A DNA stretch of 64,000 nucleotides from Sanderia malayensis (GCA_013076295.1 RQOL01000718.1:4619581-4683580), one strand, 5' to 3'. Positions 33,278 through 46,543 are shown, numbered from the stretch's first letter. Made by a program: numbers and translations. Notes: generated by a model from the sequence alone, not told the origin.

Positions 33278-33490
33278 TAATGTACCGGTGTACCGACTTC
33301 TTGGCGGCCCTTAACTAGTGTACCGGTAAAAAATGTCCGCAAGTGTACCGTGTACCGGTTTTAAGAAGTTAAGTTGCACCGTGTACCGATTTCTCTTTGT
33401 ATCATACCGGGTGCATTTTAAACGCCCTGTGCCGGGGGGATTTTACCGGTGTACTGGTTTGCTGTCCCCCCCCCACATTTAACGCTTCAT
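33278..33490. repeat. GTACCGG-rich repeat module, copy 2
   Basis: Near-identical to 9244-9450 and in the same position 3' of a TenA copy (D). Confidence 0.6.
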
Positions 33491-33597
33491 TGTTCGGTTG
33501 CCACTCGTTTTCTTCAGAAATAGCTTCAACAGAAGGTGATGAGTTCAAGTTAGGTTTCCCTTTTCAAACTTGGTGCAAGTAAGCTATACAGTAGCTA

Positions 33598-33870
33598 ATG
33601 ACCTGTTGCATGGAAAAAAATCTGATGCAACTCAAAATAACACCTAAAGTCAACATACACTCATTCATACCCTCTGAGTTAAAATGTGAAATTAGAACTG
33701 CAAAAATCAAACACATTCAGAAATCAAAAGCTCGTGCAACAATCATGTCAAAAATGCAAATTATAACAACACAAATTAAAACGATTTACTACAAATGTCT
33801 GCAGCAAGTAAGTCAACGTGCAAATTGTACGAGCCTGAATTACACCCATTTTAATCAACAACCTTTGTAG
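33598..33870 (+). CDS. Unidentified small ORF, triplicated (copy 2)
   Basis: Its 90 residues are identical to the frame at 9563-9835. The GTAAGT donor near the end is retained. There is no recognised domain; low confidence that it is a gene. Confidence 0.2.
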   Translation: MTCCMEKNLMQLKITPKVNIHSFIPSELKCEIRTAKIKHIQKSKARATIMSKMQIITTQIKTIYYKCLQQVSQRANCTSLNYTHFNQQPL

Positions 33871-34717
33871 CAGGTGCTACAATCTTTAAGAACTAGGCTT
33901 TGTGGTAAACAAAATTTAGTTTTACTGGAATCAAAATTAAGTGTGTTTTTGAGCGGAGTTAAAGAACTCGAATTCGTATTTCATCGATTTTTGGTAGACA
34001 TCGAAAGCCTTTTTTTCGTCCACGTTTGCTGAGTGATCTTGAACAAATTTCTCAAGTAGTTTGTAGCCCGTGCCAGTGAGGTTCTCATCAATCCATTCTT
34101 TGTACACACCAAACTGCATAGGCGGGACTTTCAACTTTTTCCCGAGCCACGGCCAAAGTCGGCTGCATGGGATCATCGCCTCGAAGCTATATGTTGGGTC
34201 CATGGACTCAGCAACCGACAATTCGTGCTTACTGTATCTGTTAAAAGTCAGAAACAATAGCAGTGAGCTAAAACAACATGGTATCAGAATACACGTTTTC
34301 TTATAAGGACACTTAGCTCCAGTTTAAGCCTGGCGTTTCTTATTTTTTCATATAACTCAGCCTCAGTTTTCTTCTTTCTGTGTTTGAATTAGCAACAGAA
34401 GCAACAACAAGCTAATATCAAGGATTCAACTGATTCTATTACCATAGGCTTGTTTAATTATTGTTTTAATGCTATGTTTTTATCGTTCTCTGTCTTGTTA
34501 CTATATTGCTACTATTTTTCAATTGTTGGTGGTATTTCAATTCGTGAGTTTTGTTGAATCTCAGCCTGCCTTGTTTCTCATGTTGTTCTTATTTTTTTGG
34601 CAAATCTCATAAAAAAACGTTCACGACAGTAATGGGAAGACTTGAAATCAATTCGTCATAACTTACAGCTAAGCTACAAATGTAACTGAATTTCATCATT
34701 GTTGGCTCTACCAAATT

Positions 34718-35407
34718 CTTTAATCGGGAAACATTTGCGGGAAGAAACTTTTGCGAGGCAAGAAAAACGCGAAATTTATGGAATTTACTTTCGCGTTTCA
34801 GGCAAAATCGGATATTTCGCGCGAATAAACTTTCGCGTTTCAGCCAAGTCGAAGATTTTGCTCGAATAAACTTTCGCGAAAAGTCTGAACAGAAACTTTA
34901 AACAGAAATCTTGAAGTATCAGGAAAAGTTTATGCAGAACCAAAAGGTGAGATGATCGTTGGAACTTTCATTACATCTCAGCAACCAATTTCTTCTCTTA
35001 CTCTCCCAGTCAAGAAAAAAAGCTTACTGGTACTACTTCATCACGCAAACCTAGTCAAGACACAGACATAAAAACTATGTTTTTTAGTAAAACTAAAAAA
35101 GAAAAGGAAACTAAAGCAGCATTAGAAACTGACGCCATTATAATTGATTGACCAATGAAACTCACTAATGAAATGAATAAATGTTTTTCTTTGTTAATCG
35201 CCTTTCACTCTGGGATTACCAGTTTTTCACAATAGCGTTTTTGCGAGAATAAACTTTCGCGAATTTCCAATTTTGAAATTTTAATTAAGAATAAACTTTC
35301 GCGAATTTCATATTTTAGAAAATTTCACGCAATAAACTTTCACCAATTTTGGCCAAAAACGCGAACATCGCGAAAGTTTCTTCCCGCGAAAGTTTTTCCG
35401 ATTAAAG
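34718..35407. mobile_element. Internally deleted pogo-like element
   Basis: Ends CTTTAATCGGGAAAC and TTTTTCCGATTAAAG with 'gcgaaagtttcttcccgcg' subterminal repeats match the 3.2-kb element at 53294-56491. The copy is inverted relative to it and 690 bp long. It retains the downstream tail of the HIRAN-like ORF ('GTFITSQQPISS' frame near 34950) but no transposase. The empty site is readable in copy A (accaaatactc near 10678). Confidence 0.85.
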
Positions 35408-35561
35408 TGCTCTCCTTTTTCTGTTTAACCCTTGGAAGGCATAATTAACTTTCTAGTAGCAGTTAAGCCTCATGTAAATTATTTCTAATAGGTAGCTCTG
35501 AGGGCAAACGAAGTTGTTTGTTAGATAAAGTCTTGGTGAAAATATTAAGAAAGAAGAGAAG

Positions 35562-36700
35562 TTGCTAATGTGCAAACATGGAAAAAAACCTACAAATGCT
35601 GAAAAAACAAAGACTTTCACCATTAGCGTAGACAAATCAGAGTTAATACACATGACGTTCACCAACAAAAAGATCCGAAAAGACCCAATAAAATTAATAG
35701 TCAAAAAGGGATATATAAAACAAGTAAGGGAAAGCAAATACCTTGGCGAATGGATAAACGACAAAGCAGACAATAAAACAAAGATAGAAAATAAATCAAA
35801 AAAGGGAGCACATATGATATCAATAGCGAATGCATGTGGAGCAGAACAGAGCGTAGGAAAACTAGCAATGGAGATAAGAATAAATATACTTGAATCAATA
35901 ATTTTGTCATTAATAACACATAATATGGAAATTTGGACCAATTTAACAAGACAAGACAACGAAAACATGGAAAAAATTCATGAAACCATATTAACGGGCA
36001 TTTTTGAGCAAAACCAGAGCACACCTTATTGGGTTATAATAGCAGAAACAGGGATATGGCCAATACACCAACAAATACATTATAAAAAATGCATGCTTCT
36101 CCAGAATATCATGAACTCGAACAAAGATAAAACATAAGAAGGGTAGAAATGCAGCAAATAAAAAACGGATACACAAAATGCTGGTTTGAAGAGATGGAGA
36201 AGGAAACAAATAAATATCAAATAAATATAGATGCAGATAGAGTAACAGTAACAAAAATCAGAATGGAAAAAAGAAATAAAATACGAGAGAAGCATATAAC
36301 AAAAACTGATCGTAAAACAGCAAAAAATATCATGAAGTTACGATTAAATATGATTAAAGTGAAAGCGAACTACAAGGGAACGAACAGAACAATTGAATGC
36401 CCTGCTTGTGGATACGAAGAAGAAACAAGGGAACATATTTTTAAATGCAACAATTACCAAAAATTAGTAGGATATAAAGTAAAAGAAGAATTGAAAAGTA
36501 ATGGAAACATCACACACTTAAAAAGAGCAGCAGAATATGTAATGAAAATAGAACAATATAAAGAAGAACTTGGGTTCACAGTATAAAAATAATAATAATA
36601 ATATACTAGTGACGTAGTAAGCCTTGCACTTGGGAAAGCAAATGTGCTCAGCACAATTGGCTCTGAAGTGGGCTTTGTGTAATACCGCTAATACCGCTAA
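35562..36700 (+). pseudogene. LINE 3' end in intron 2 of copy D
   Basis: This is the unsplit version of the fragment in copy A. It encodes KSELIHMTFTNKK, SKYLGEWINDKAD, HNMEIWTNLTRQDNEN and, after one frameshift near 36130, 'IECPACGYEEETREHIFKC'. It ends with (AAT)n at 36585-36602. A GCTAATG repeat at both edges (about 35564 and 36698) may be the target duplication. It is 5'-truncated and antisense to the host gene. Confidence 0.8.
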
Positions 36701-39582
36701 TGTAGTTACCCCCGACAAATTCGCAATTGTTTATCAATGGGACATACGGCCCTTTCCGGGGTAAAAAGGTTAACCATGATATTGTGTTCTTGTTGGCCTG
36801 CTCATCAACACACATGCATTTAATGCTGTTGCTATTCTATTGATATTCTCCAGATTTTTTCAGAACATTAATAATGATTTCCAATTTTCTATAAAAAATA
36901 TCAGCCCCATTTTTACACTAGTTGGTTCGAGCACATGCCATTCTTTGAAAAGAATATCAGTATATTCCTTGTATGATTTTTCTTTTTGCGCGGCAAACTT
37001 TTTCATGACACCCGTTGACTTCTTCGCCAACAAACTCAGAAACTTCGTTGCATTATAGCAGTATACTGTATCTTGCAAATTGTAAATCCCAAAAAGCACG
37101 GGATCTAATGTGCCATTTTTCATGCCCTAATAACAATTGACAGAAATCGATTAAATACTGTACAGCCCAGATATAAAAACAGTCGGCGAAGTGTTCTTGG
37201 GGGGCAGAGGGGTTTACTAGCCTACTCTTTTGATTACACATTTGATTCTTACAGGGTAATCTTCATATAATACAAATATGTTTATGACAAGGTGTGTGGT
37301 AAAAAAGAATGGAAACAGCATCAATACAGGTTTCTAGCATTTCAGTCAAAATTGCAGTCAAAATAAGTCTTACATACCGTATTTTTTCAAAAATACAATG
37401 GATCTTCAGCTAATTTATAAGAAATTAAAAGTTGAAATGTATGGTATAGTATGGTAACAGTTTCAACTGTACGAGAAAAAATTGCTAAAGGTAAAAAGGC
37501 TAAAACTACAGAACATAAATTGCACTGTGGGAGAAACGAACCATTTATTATAACTTTGAGTTGAGTAAAAACAACTCGTTTTCAACGCTCATTCTCAAGA
37601 ATTTTAGTCGCGTGCATGCTGTTGATGTGCTGCATTGTATTTTCAAGGTGTTAATAAATGTTAGAGCCGGATCTGCCTGATCATGCTGGTTTGTCAGAGA
37701 TTTTCCAGTAAAAGTGCAGCTCTGGGGCTGCGCGACTGAACCTTTGAAGATTTTCCATCACGCCCCCTTTATCGAGAATTCATTTTTCACTGGGCGCATC
37801 TGCATCAATTAACTTATTAGTGCGGCCCTTCTGTGAGATGTCAACGTACATCAACTTTATCGAGTTTTTCGGTGTGGTGCGCCCTCCCCCATAGTCCCCT
37901 TCTACCCCTATATCTTTGAGGCCATTCACAAAGGACGTCCGAGCTGAAGGGGGGGGGAGGTTGGTAAATTTGACAATAAACAGTAATCTCAATACGGACA
38001 ATACCAGACAAAGAGGGGAAGGGGGTTTAAAAACTCATCTTTTTGGTAGACGTCCTTTGTAAATGGCCCCTTATAAAACACTACTTGTAGGGCAAAACAA
38101 ATAAAAAATAAAGAATTTGCCAAATATCAAGACGGCGGGACAGCGATTGCCCCGGGGGGTACTTAGTATAATTGGAGGATAGAGGTATGCCGCCCTGACA
38201 GACACTGGAAAAGGCACCCAACTCTATACCAAACTGAACAATCCTCTCGTTAAATTTTTACCCATATTCTGTGCTCATATCTTTACCTACCAGGGAATTA
38301 CGAAACTAGCAATATTACTGAGTCTTTCTTTGGTCTCCGAAGAAATTCATAACCACGTCAGATACATTAAAATGCCAAATTTCATGCCTCAAATCTATAC
38401 TAAAACTATGCAACTACAGTGCAATTAGGCAGCACATCCCCGCCCGCTTACAATACGCAGGGCACCCCCCCCTCCGCCCCGGGGCGACTGCCTCTGTGTG
38501 CCCCCTCAATGGCCTCTTTGAACGTAAACATACCTGAATGAATGGGGTGTCAAGGGCAAGTTGATGGTATTCCTTCATTTGATTCCAAAGCCATTCCGTC
38601 AATCTCGATTCATCTTTCTTTGCATCGTGCACAACCTGCTGGTCCAGTTGTAAGATGCCCATAAGCATTATTCCATCCACATCATCCAGGCCAAGATGTT
38701 TGATGATATGGTCGGCACGGCGAGGGCTTGATCTTGCTTTTGACAACATTATGTCAGACGCATAATGTCTTCCACTGCGAACTGAACTTAATAATTTCTT
38801 GAATACCACAAGACAATCGCGAATGATAAGCATTATTGTTTTCGAAATTCAATCATCCAAACATCCTCATCTTTGTAGTCTCAGTGTGTTCGGGTGTCTT
38901 CGCAAAACTTTAAGTTTCTTGGGTTGTAGCCCTTTGGCTCACCCAGTTTCGAAACAATTTTTGACGGGGATTTTTCGACGTCAAAAAACGGGGATTCCAA
39001 CAAACTTACAAGTTCGGCAAAATAACATTTTGTTTTCGCGATAACCTTAAAAAAGTGTTCATAACAACCATGTGGCTCTCACATAAATCAATACGGAAAT
39101 TTATCTACAGATGCGTCACATATTGATATGAAAATATAGACAATTGTTTTCTATAACCTTATACATGCAAAATCACACAATACGCTCTGAGGATTTGATA
39201 TTGCGTTGCATTGTCACCAAGCAGGTAGATGCACCCTAGTTAGTTTCTCAAACTTTACCTTCTGTGGAGCACTCAATATCATCATAATAATCATAATATA
39301 ATCTTTGCAACTAAAATTTCAAGCCGTGAATTTCAACTCCCGGGAGAGAGGAACTTCATTGTTTGATGTATTGGATGTTCTACCAAATGTTTCAAAACCA
39401 ACCCATATCTAGTAAGTAGTAAATTTGATTGTATTTAGTTACCCATATATAGAAAAAGTAACAAAATCTTGGACCAAGTATCTTAAATTTGAGGACCCAA
39501 TTCAGCAACAAAAACATAACGATTCAACTAAATGCAACTAACACAACAGTCCATGTTTGGAAATAGTTATAGCTACATTATA

Positions 39583-41996
39583 CAGGGTGACCCCCAAAAA
39601 AGTTTACCCGCTTGGTGGCTTGTACCTTGAAACCGGTAAGGCTAAAAATCTCAAAATATTTTCAAACCGACGTCCGAAAAGTAAAGTTAGATTATTTAAT
39701 ACCAAAAAGGTGGGTGTGACCATGTTTAGGCATCGAAAAATCGAAACTAAAATAGGCTTGGTTGCTATAAAACCTTGTTTTCTGTGTTCCACGTTTTGAC
39801 AGTCCAACCATCAGTGACAATAGAGTTTTAATTTGAATAGATTGACAGAACAATTAAATCAACCTCTTTGTTGTGAATTGTTCCATGAAATTTTTCCATT
39901 CAATGTGAAGCACTTGAGATATTTATCGATTACAAAGCGATTTTTTCAGATTTGCCTTTAAATATCTTTTGAAACAAAGAGGTTAACAACAAGGAAAGAG
40001 CTAGTTAGTCGCTTGGGGACTTTTAAAGCCGAACTTAATTATTCCCTTTGGCTTCGAAATCAAGCTGAAGAGCTTTAATTTATTACAATAAATTTGAAAA
40101 GGAAAGGCCTTTTCCTAAGTAGCCGTTGTTTGTGCGTACACCCTTTCAGTTTGGAAAGGGAAACTGAATATTTTCAAAGCTCGCAAAAGGTCGTTGTCGG
40201 ATTGTCAAAAACGTGGAACACAGAAAACAAGGCTTTACTTTGATGTTTAGCAAGCAAGCGTATTCTATTTTTGATGCCTAAACATGGTCGCACCCACCTT
40301 TTTAGTATTAGAGTGCCACTATAGCTTTTTTTTTATTTTTCATATCAGGAAAACTTGCAACGCTGATTTGAAAATATGAATCTGAAAATCTGAATATGAA
40401 TCTGAAAATATTTTTGAAATCTGACGCGTAGTTCACGAGTTATAACGTGTGAAAGTGTCAATATTTCGTCACTTTCACCATTTTTCTTGACACACTTCGA
40501 GGACTGGGATCTACCTACTATGACATCATAGTAGGGACCCCGTTTTATTTCCCGTACTGAAGCAACAAGTTTGACACTAATTTTCTTCCAAAAAACGAGT
40601 ACTTTTGTTCGTTTTTTGAACTCAAATAGTTAGATATTGAGCGTCGGTTACCCAGAATGGAATTTTTAAACAACTTTGATCGGTCAATTGCTTTGAAATT
40701 GAAATACAAAATTTTCATGTAGTGGCTGTCCAATCTGTGGGCACGGCGCGGGCACGTGCCGCGGCCTGTGGATGCATGAGCAAGACAAGCTGAGCTTGTA
40801 GTGTGGTGGGTGTATTGTGTTGTGTGTGAATGTTTTGCTGCGGAAGGAGGGCAACAGCAAATCAAACCAATCGATGTGTTTGCGTTTACGAAGCTTGTGT
40901 TGTGCTTTTAAGAGAACGCAAGTACTCAATAAAAGAAAGTCACAGTTGCTAAAATATATTTATGGACAGTGGTTATAAGGCATAGTGATTGTTATATAAT
41001 CCTGAGAAATACAAACATCATCAGGAGAGGATGCGACTGTGTGTGCTGGCTGTAGTAGTGACTTTGGCGATTAAATAAACTCCGCGACGCGAAGGACTGC
41101 TGTTGTTGATCGATTTGATCCTATATTCTGGGCGTACGCGTAGCCCAACAATTTTTCAATAAAAAGTTTTAAAGAAAATTCCACGCAAAAAGAGACCTTT
41201 CGGAGCGATTTAACGACACTGGGCAATAAGCTGGGTTGTAGTTAAAACGCAAATTGAAATTCAACGCAATAATTTAGGCCCTGTATGTATGCCTGTAGTT
41301 GGCCAGCACTCACAATCGCATACTCTTCTTTTCATGGGAACAACTTCTGATTTATCGGTATCGGTCTTCCAAGAAATTATAGCGGTATATGATACTTTGC
41401 TTTAGTTTTTACTATCGTCTTTTCAATTAAAGTAAATTCCATACAAGCAAACTCACTTTTACTCTAAGGTTAGCCCGAATACTTTATTATCAGGCCGCGG
41501 CATGTGCCCACGCCGTGTCCAGAGATTGGACAGCCACTACATGGAAATTTTGCATTTCAATTTTAAAGCAACTGACCGATCAAAATTGTTTAAAAATCCC
41601 ATTCTGGGTAACCGATGCCCAATATCTAACTATTTGAGTAAAAAAAACGAACAAAAATATTCGTTTTCTTGGAGAAAATCAGTGTCAAACTTGTTGCTTC
41701 AGTAGGGGAAAAAAAACGGGGTCCCTACTATGATGTCATAGTAGGTAGATCCCAGTCCTCGAAGTGTGTCAAGAGAGTGTGAGGGAAAACACCTTGTAGC
41801 TCAAAAAGTACTCATGAGATCAAAAAAGTAAAAGCAGATTCAGAATCAGCGAATTCGAATCTATAGTTTTAGCAAATAAAAAAAAAGCTATAGTGGCACT
41901 TTAATTTATCTAATTTTGCTTTTCGGACATCATTTTTGGCCTAACAGGTTTTAAGGTACAAGCCGCCAAACAGGTGAACCTTTTTGGGGACACCTG
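39583..41996. mobile_element. Mariner-like element, second copy
   Basis: Left end CAGGGTGACCCCCAAAAAAG after TA; right end inverted, ending at 41996. It is the duplicate of 16258-18347. It lacks the 1264-bp insertion but contains the 1.6-kb element at 40313-41903 in its right arm. Confidence 0.7.
40313..41903. mobile_element. Nested TIR element with about 450-bp arms
   Basis: Ends GAGTGCCACTATAGC and GCTATAGTGGCACTT are inverted repeats. The similarity extends inward through 'ctactatgacatcatagtag', 'aacaagtttgacactaattt' and 'ggacagccactacatg'-type blocks for roughly 450 bp per side. The left locus near 18265 shows the empty site (agtattaaataattt). Flanks suggest a TA or TTA duplication. The arms contain a perfect palindrome, ctactatgacatcatagtag. 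No transposase was recognised. Confidence 0.75.
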
Positions 41997-44066
41997 GCAG
42001 ATGTTAAACGACCCATGTACAGAGATCTATTACCAAAATCATACCCACATGTAGGAAATTTCGAGCCAAAAAATAACCCATTTGGGTGGAGCATCTAGTA
42101 CATTGAACAATGCAGAAATATTAGCATTATATCGTCACTGCTGTCGTCTTTTTTTGCTGTCTCTTCACCGTTTTGCTGTGTTCCAACAATATATTTTATT
42201 ATAAATTCTTCGCCGCATAAATCCTCGCGGATCCAATATACATCCAGGTCTTTATAAAATATGTCCTTATAAAATATAATTTCCAATAGTCTTTAACTCA
42301 AATCACATACACGGAAAGTATGGTGCGATCAACTTCTCTAAGATAAGCGGAGTACAATAGGGTATATTTTAACGTACTGACTAGTGGGCCATTTGTCCCA
42401 GTGGGCCCTTTTGCTTGTCCAAGTAGTGACAAAAATTATTACTTTTTCCCCAGTAGCGGCCTATGTCATAATTGGGCCCTTTAAAATAAATTCAATTTTT
42501 AAAAACATTTTGAATGATGTAGTTTTCAACGATTTATAGTTAAGTAACCGACCTTGTCAGTGACAAGCAATTTACAGTACTTTTGTCCTTGCAAAAAACT
42601 CATACCTTAAGAAATTGGGGGTCCTTTTGGCTGTTTTTCCCATTAGTGGAAAATTCTTAAAAAGTATCATAAGTACAATAACGTTCAACAAGGATTAGCC
42701 CATTTTAACGTACCTTAACCAAGATTAGAATGATGATGGGTGCTCCAAATCTTGCCATTAAATTATTGAAATGCAAAGCAGCTGCAGCATAATATGGGTC
42801 AGTACGATCAACTAAAAATACAAAAACTGGAGAATAATTTCAAATAAAAAACATATGTAAGAGCGAACAGGTAGGACAGCTCACCTGAGTGGGCTGGTTC
42901 ACTCAGGTGAGATCTCATCTGCATCGTAAATCTTATCGAATAAATAATTTTGTTCATGTGAGAGGTGGGCCAGCTCAATGAGGTGAGATCTCACTCTATA
43001 GGTGGTAAAATCTCACTCGATCGGTGGTAAGATCCCACTCAGGTGTGATGAACACAGTCCAGTGGACTGGCCCACTTGACCGGGTTGGAAATGCTTAATC
43101 TGCCCAAACATCAAGTTAAAACATTGCACCAGCTAACCTGATTAATGGATAAGCGGCGCCCCAAAAATCCCTAGTCATTATTAACTGGCCTGTCTAGCCC
43201 GGCTGAGTGGCATGAATTTTGTCCATGTAAACATAGGCAAAATCCATCTCGCCTGGGTGAGCAAGCCCACTCATCCGGGCTGGCCCACCACCCGTATACA
43301 GGCACCCGATCGGTCATTTATTCTTCGTGGGAAGGGTCTGAAAACATATGGGAGGTGCAACAAAACTTATTCTAACAGAGGAAGGAAAAAATCTAAATCC
43401 CACCTTAGAAAGGCGGAAAATTTTGTCAATTTTCAAAAACAATATTTATTCAAGAATTAAAAAACGTGATGATGATGCCAGTAGGTGGGCATTTTTACCA
43501 TAAATACGGTTACACCATATATTCCATCATATGAATGTACATGTTGGCAAGAAAATTGACACTATTTTCTGCAAATGTTTGATGGGGGACCCCCTCCCCG
43601 GTAAGAAATAATGACCCACCCTTAACTTCACTGTTCAAACGCTTACTTCAGTAAAATATCAGGGTTGGAGCCGCACCAACATCAAGCTACAGTTATGCGA
43701 AAAATCGGATCTTTTGGGCTACCCGGCAGTTTGCGAAAATTTCAGTAAACCTACCAAGAATTTGAGGTTTCGGTACGATTCTTCCCTGCGTTGTATCCTG
43801 CGACCAAAAAAATGGCGCAGATCCCGTCAAGTGAGTATATGAAGTGTATCGTCCACTCTTCAAAGAAATAAACGATGCATCGCTTGCGATTTGTTCTGTT
43901 TTGATATCGCTCGCAACAAACCCCTCGTCATTCGCACAGCGTTTTAGGAAACTTGTTTCGGCAAATTGATTTGATCGTCTTGCTATCAAAGTTACGTATA
44001 TCGGTTTGCCGTAACCCAGTATCTGATACACGATTAAGGGTCACATGAGTATATCTACACACTTTA

Positions 44067-44275
44067 AAGGGCGGTTTACATATGTGCAATTTGCTTGAAA
44101 TTTGCTTGCAAGTTGTCTTGCAGCTGACTTTCACGCAAGGATTTTCCTGTGTGAAGGTCCTTGCAATTTGCTTGCAAGTTCCTCGCAAGCTGCATTTTGA
44201 TCCTCTTTTTAATCCGATAATTGGGCGCACAATGAGAAAACTTTATGAACCAGTTCATAAAGTTTTTTCATGCGC
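44067..44275. repeat. GCAAGCAAATTGC-type MITE, copy 2
   Basis: Copy of 20285-20500 with the same AGGGCGGTTTACA start and the actttatgaac/gttcataaagt hairpin. Confidence 0.6.
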
Positions 44276-44481
44276 GCAAGATCTTCAACAGAGATAGGCC
44301 TTCACAACCCGATTCTTTATCATCACTGCCGCACCCAGCTCTGGGTCTTCTTGCAAGAGGTTCTCCTTCGTGCGAATTTCGACTATACGAACTGACTACT
44401 GAATAGTCTTCCGTAAACACAATACAGACAATACAGAAACAATAAAGTACCATAACTTAAGAACGAATAGAATAGACTTAC

Positions 44482-44724
44482 GAATGTTGTTTTGCATGCC
44501 CAATTGTGTTGTTTTAAATGCATTTGCTATGGCAGATTTCACCTACTCTGGATCTTCACTCTCAAAGTCGGGACTACTTTTGATATTCTGCTACAAATGA
44601 TTTCGAGCAAAAACTGCAGCGTCTTTCCCTCCATGACCATCGAATATTGCAAAAAATGAAGTTTTTAGGGGAAAATCTTCACATTCAACTTGAGTGATAT
44701 CCCCCATGTCAGTATTATTCTACA
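44482..44724 (-). pseudogene. PPM1D-like PP2C exon, second copy
   Basis: Duplicate of 20691-20933 with ATG at 44707, FDGHGGKDAA-type metal motif and a GTAAGT donor (exon end 44482). It lacks the one-base deletion of the other copy but has TAG in place of the Trp codon of HLWQN and a second TAG in SEDPE(K). The two copies carry independent lesions, so both are dead. Confidence 0.75.
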
Positions 44725-44764
44725 ACTGAATAGTCAGTTTTATTTATTTCAAAATTTGTTAAAA

Positions 44765-45109
44765 TTTCTGTTTTCAATTGTAAACAATGAAAATTGACTC
44801 ATAATGTGAGGAAAATATCGCGCCTTTTGCCAGGGGTGAGGATAATTGAAATCGCCGTCGCCTAAGTTGAGTTATTAAAAAAACTGTGGCGCGCGGCCAA
44901 ATTTTCCCATACTGACCCCTATAAAAAATGATTTGCGTGTCATCAAACTGACGTCACAGCTCTTCAACAGACCTGGGTATGTTTGAGGTTGAAAAAAAAC
45001 ATACTTATACTCGTCAGAAAACACTCAAACTAGGTTCATAGTGATACTCAGACCTTTTTCTTTCCATTTCCGTAAAAATCGATATGTCATTTTAGGCTGC
45101 ATAAGCCCT
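44765..45109 (-). repeat. R1 terminal repeat, copy 5
   Basis: R1 copy next to TTAA (45110-45113), directly upstream (minus sense) of the PP2C-like exon at 44482-44724, as in the left block. Confidence 0.65.
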
Positions 45110-45261
45110 TTAAGGTTTACGGTATTGATTGCTCAGGTTTGCTTGGGGTACCCCACAAGTAAAAGAGGTTATATAGGTTCAAATGTTAAATGAAAAATAG
45201 CGCAGAAAAAGGGATAAACACCTAAAAAGTTTGGAAGTTAAGCTGGGAGTCACAACTGTGA

Positions 45262-45455
45262 TCAATGTACCGGTGTACCGACTTCTTGGCGGCCCTCAAC
45301 TAGTGTACCTGTAAAAATGTCCGCAAGTGTACAGTGTACGGATTTTAAGAGGTTAAGTTGTACCGTGTATCGATTTCTCTTTGTATCATACCGGGTGCAT
45401 TTTAAGCGCCCTGTGCCGGGGGATTTTACCGGTGTACTGGTTTGCTGCCCCACCC
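45262..45455. repeat. GTACCGG-rich repeat module, copy 3
   Basis: Diverged copy of the 9244-9450 module, with several CCGG cores mutated. Confidence 0.5.
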
Positions 45456-45588
45456 CACATTTAACGCTTCATCGTTCGGTTACCACTCGTTTTCTTCAAA
45501 AATAGCTTCAATAGAAAGTGATAGGTTCAAGATAGATTTCCCTTTTCAAACCTGGCGCAAGTAAGCTATACAGTCAGTAGCTAATGAC

Positions 45589-45876
45589 TTGTTGCATGGA
45601 AATAATATGATGCAACTCAAAATAACACCCAAAGTCAACATACACTCATTTATAGACTCTGAGTCAAAATATGAAGCTAGAGCTGCAAAAATCAAACACA
45701 TTGAGAAATCAAATGCTCGTGCAACAATCATGTCAAAAATGCAAATTATAGCAACACAAATTAAAATGATTTACTACAAATACCTGCAGCAAGTAAGTCA
45801 ACCTGCAAATTGTACGAGCCTTAAAGGGCTCATGCAGCCAAATGTGACATATCACTTCTTTGCTGAAATGAAGTGA
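45589..45876 (+). CDS. Unidentified small ORF, diverged copy 3
   Basis: Related to the 90-residue frames at 9563 and 33598 (MQLKITPKVNIHSFI, ARATIMSKMQII). It keeps the GTAAGT donor. Its end runs into the TTAA element beginning at 45825, so the last residues are not native. Confidence 0.2.
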   Translation: MLHGNNMMQLKITPKVNIHSFIDSESKYEARAAKIKHIEKSNARATIMSKMQIIATQIKMIYYKYLQQVSQPANCTSLKGLMQPNVTYHFFAEMK

Positions 45877-46186
45877 ATTTAACGTGCTTAGAAGCATGCT
45901 GGAAATAGAACTTGAAAATAATTTGTAGTTTCTGAGTTATTCATTGCCAAAGTAAGCATTTTGGACATCTTTTTGTAGAAACTGTGACATCACAGTGATG
46001 CGCGATCTCAGCAGACGCCCCCTGCAAGCCGCGGTCAACAAAGCGCTGATCGAAGTGAAAATTTTCGAAGACAGTCACAGCGGTGCTGTCTTGGGCCTTG
46101 CAGATGAATAAAAATTGGACTGACTGCACTGTAATAAAATGAAGTTTAATAACTGCCGTGGAATTCTCAATGACAATATTCACTAT

Positions 46187-46543
46187 TTATTCATCAACAG
46201 AGCATCTATTTTCAAAGTGGACATCAATCTTTTGAAGGAATAGGCCGTAACATGCAGAATTTTTATCGCTGTAGTAGTCGACTCTAGCTTTGCTGATGAG
46301 GGGTTCTCTTTCGAACGCGCTTTGAACATGAAAAATAACTAGAGAATAGTCTTCGTCTTGTTCGCTGCTATTAGGACTACTTTTTGTTTTGTTTGGTTCG
46401 TTGTCCGAGCTAGAGCTGGTATAATCACAGCTATCAGACACTTTGAAATAAATGACAAGTTTCATTTCCAGTCTCATACTGTTTCTCGCGTCTGCGTTTT
46501 TGGTGCAGAGAACTTTGTTCAATGTGACGTCACAGAAAGCCAA
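46187..46543 (-). CDS. Unidentified conserved ORF X, copy 3
   Basis: Open frame with NSMRLEMKLVIYFKVSDSC, NEPNKTKSSPNSSEQDEDY, VIFHVQSAFEREP and a C-terminal ENRCSVDE. It sits inside the 45825-46925 TTAA element, 5' side facing the R1 repeat. All three copies in the window stay open, mostly with conservative changes. Function unknown. Confidence 0.4.
   Translation of the reverse strand: MAFCDVTLNKVLCTKNADARNSMRLEMKLVIYFKVSDSCDYTSSSSDNEPNKTKSSPNSSEQDEDYSLVIFHVQSAFEREPLISKARVDYYSDKNSACYGLFLQKIDVHFENRCSVDE

Larger units (their letters stand above)
33937..38749 (-). pseudogene. TenA-like copy D, splice donor of exon 2 deleted
   Basis: Exon 1 is 38749-38534 (upstream in-frame ATG at 38833), exon 2 starts at 37126 and exon 3 is 34237-33937. 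Catalytic motifs YNLQD and MIPCSRLWPWLG are present. Relative to copy A, 19 bases are missing around 36904, removing the last exon 2 codons (GPAAEG) and the GTGAGC donor. The frame then runs into the intron and stops after SVKMGLIFFIENWKSLLMF. Exon 3 has IYSFIA changed to TYSFEA, putting a charged Glu in a conserved hydrophobic helix. It is therefore probably non-functional despite its closeness to A. Confidence 0.8.
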
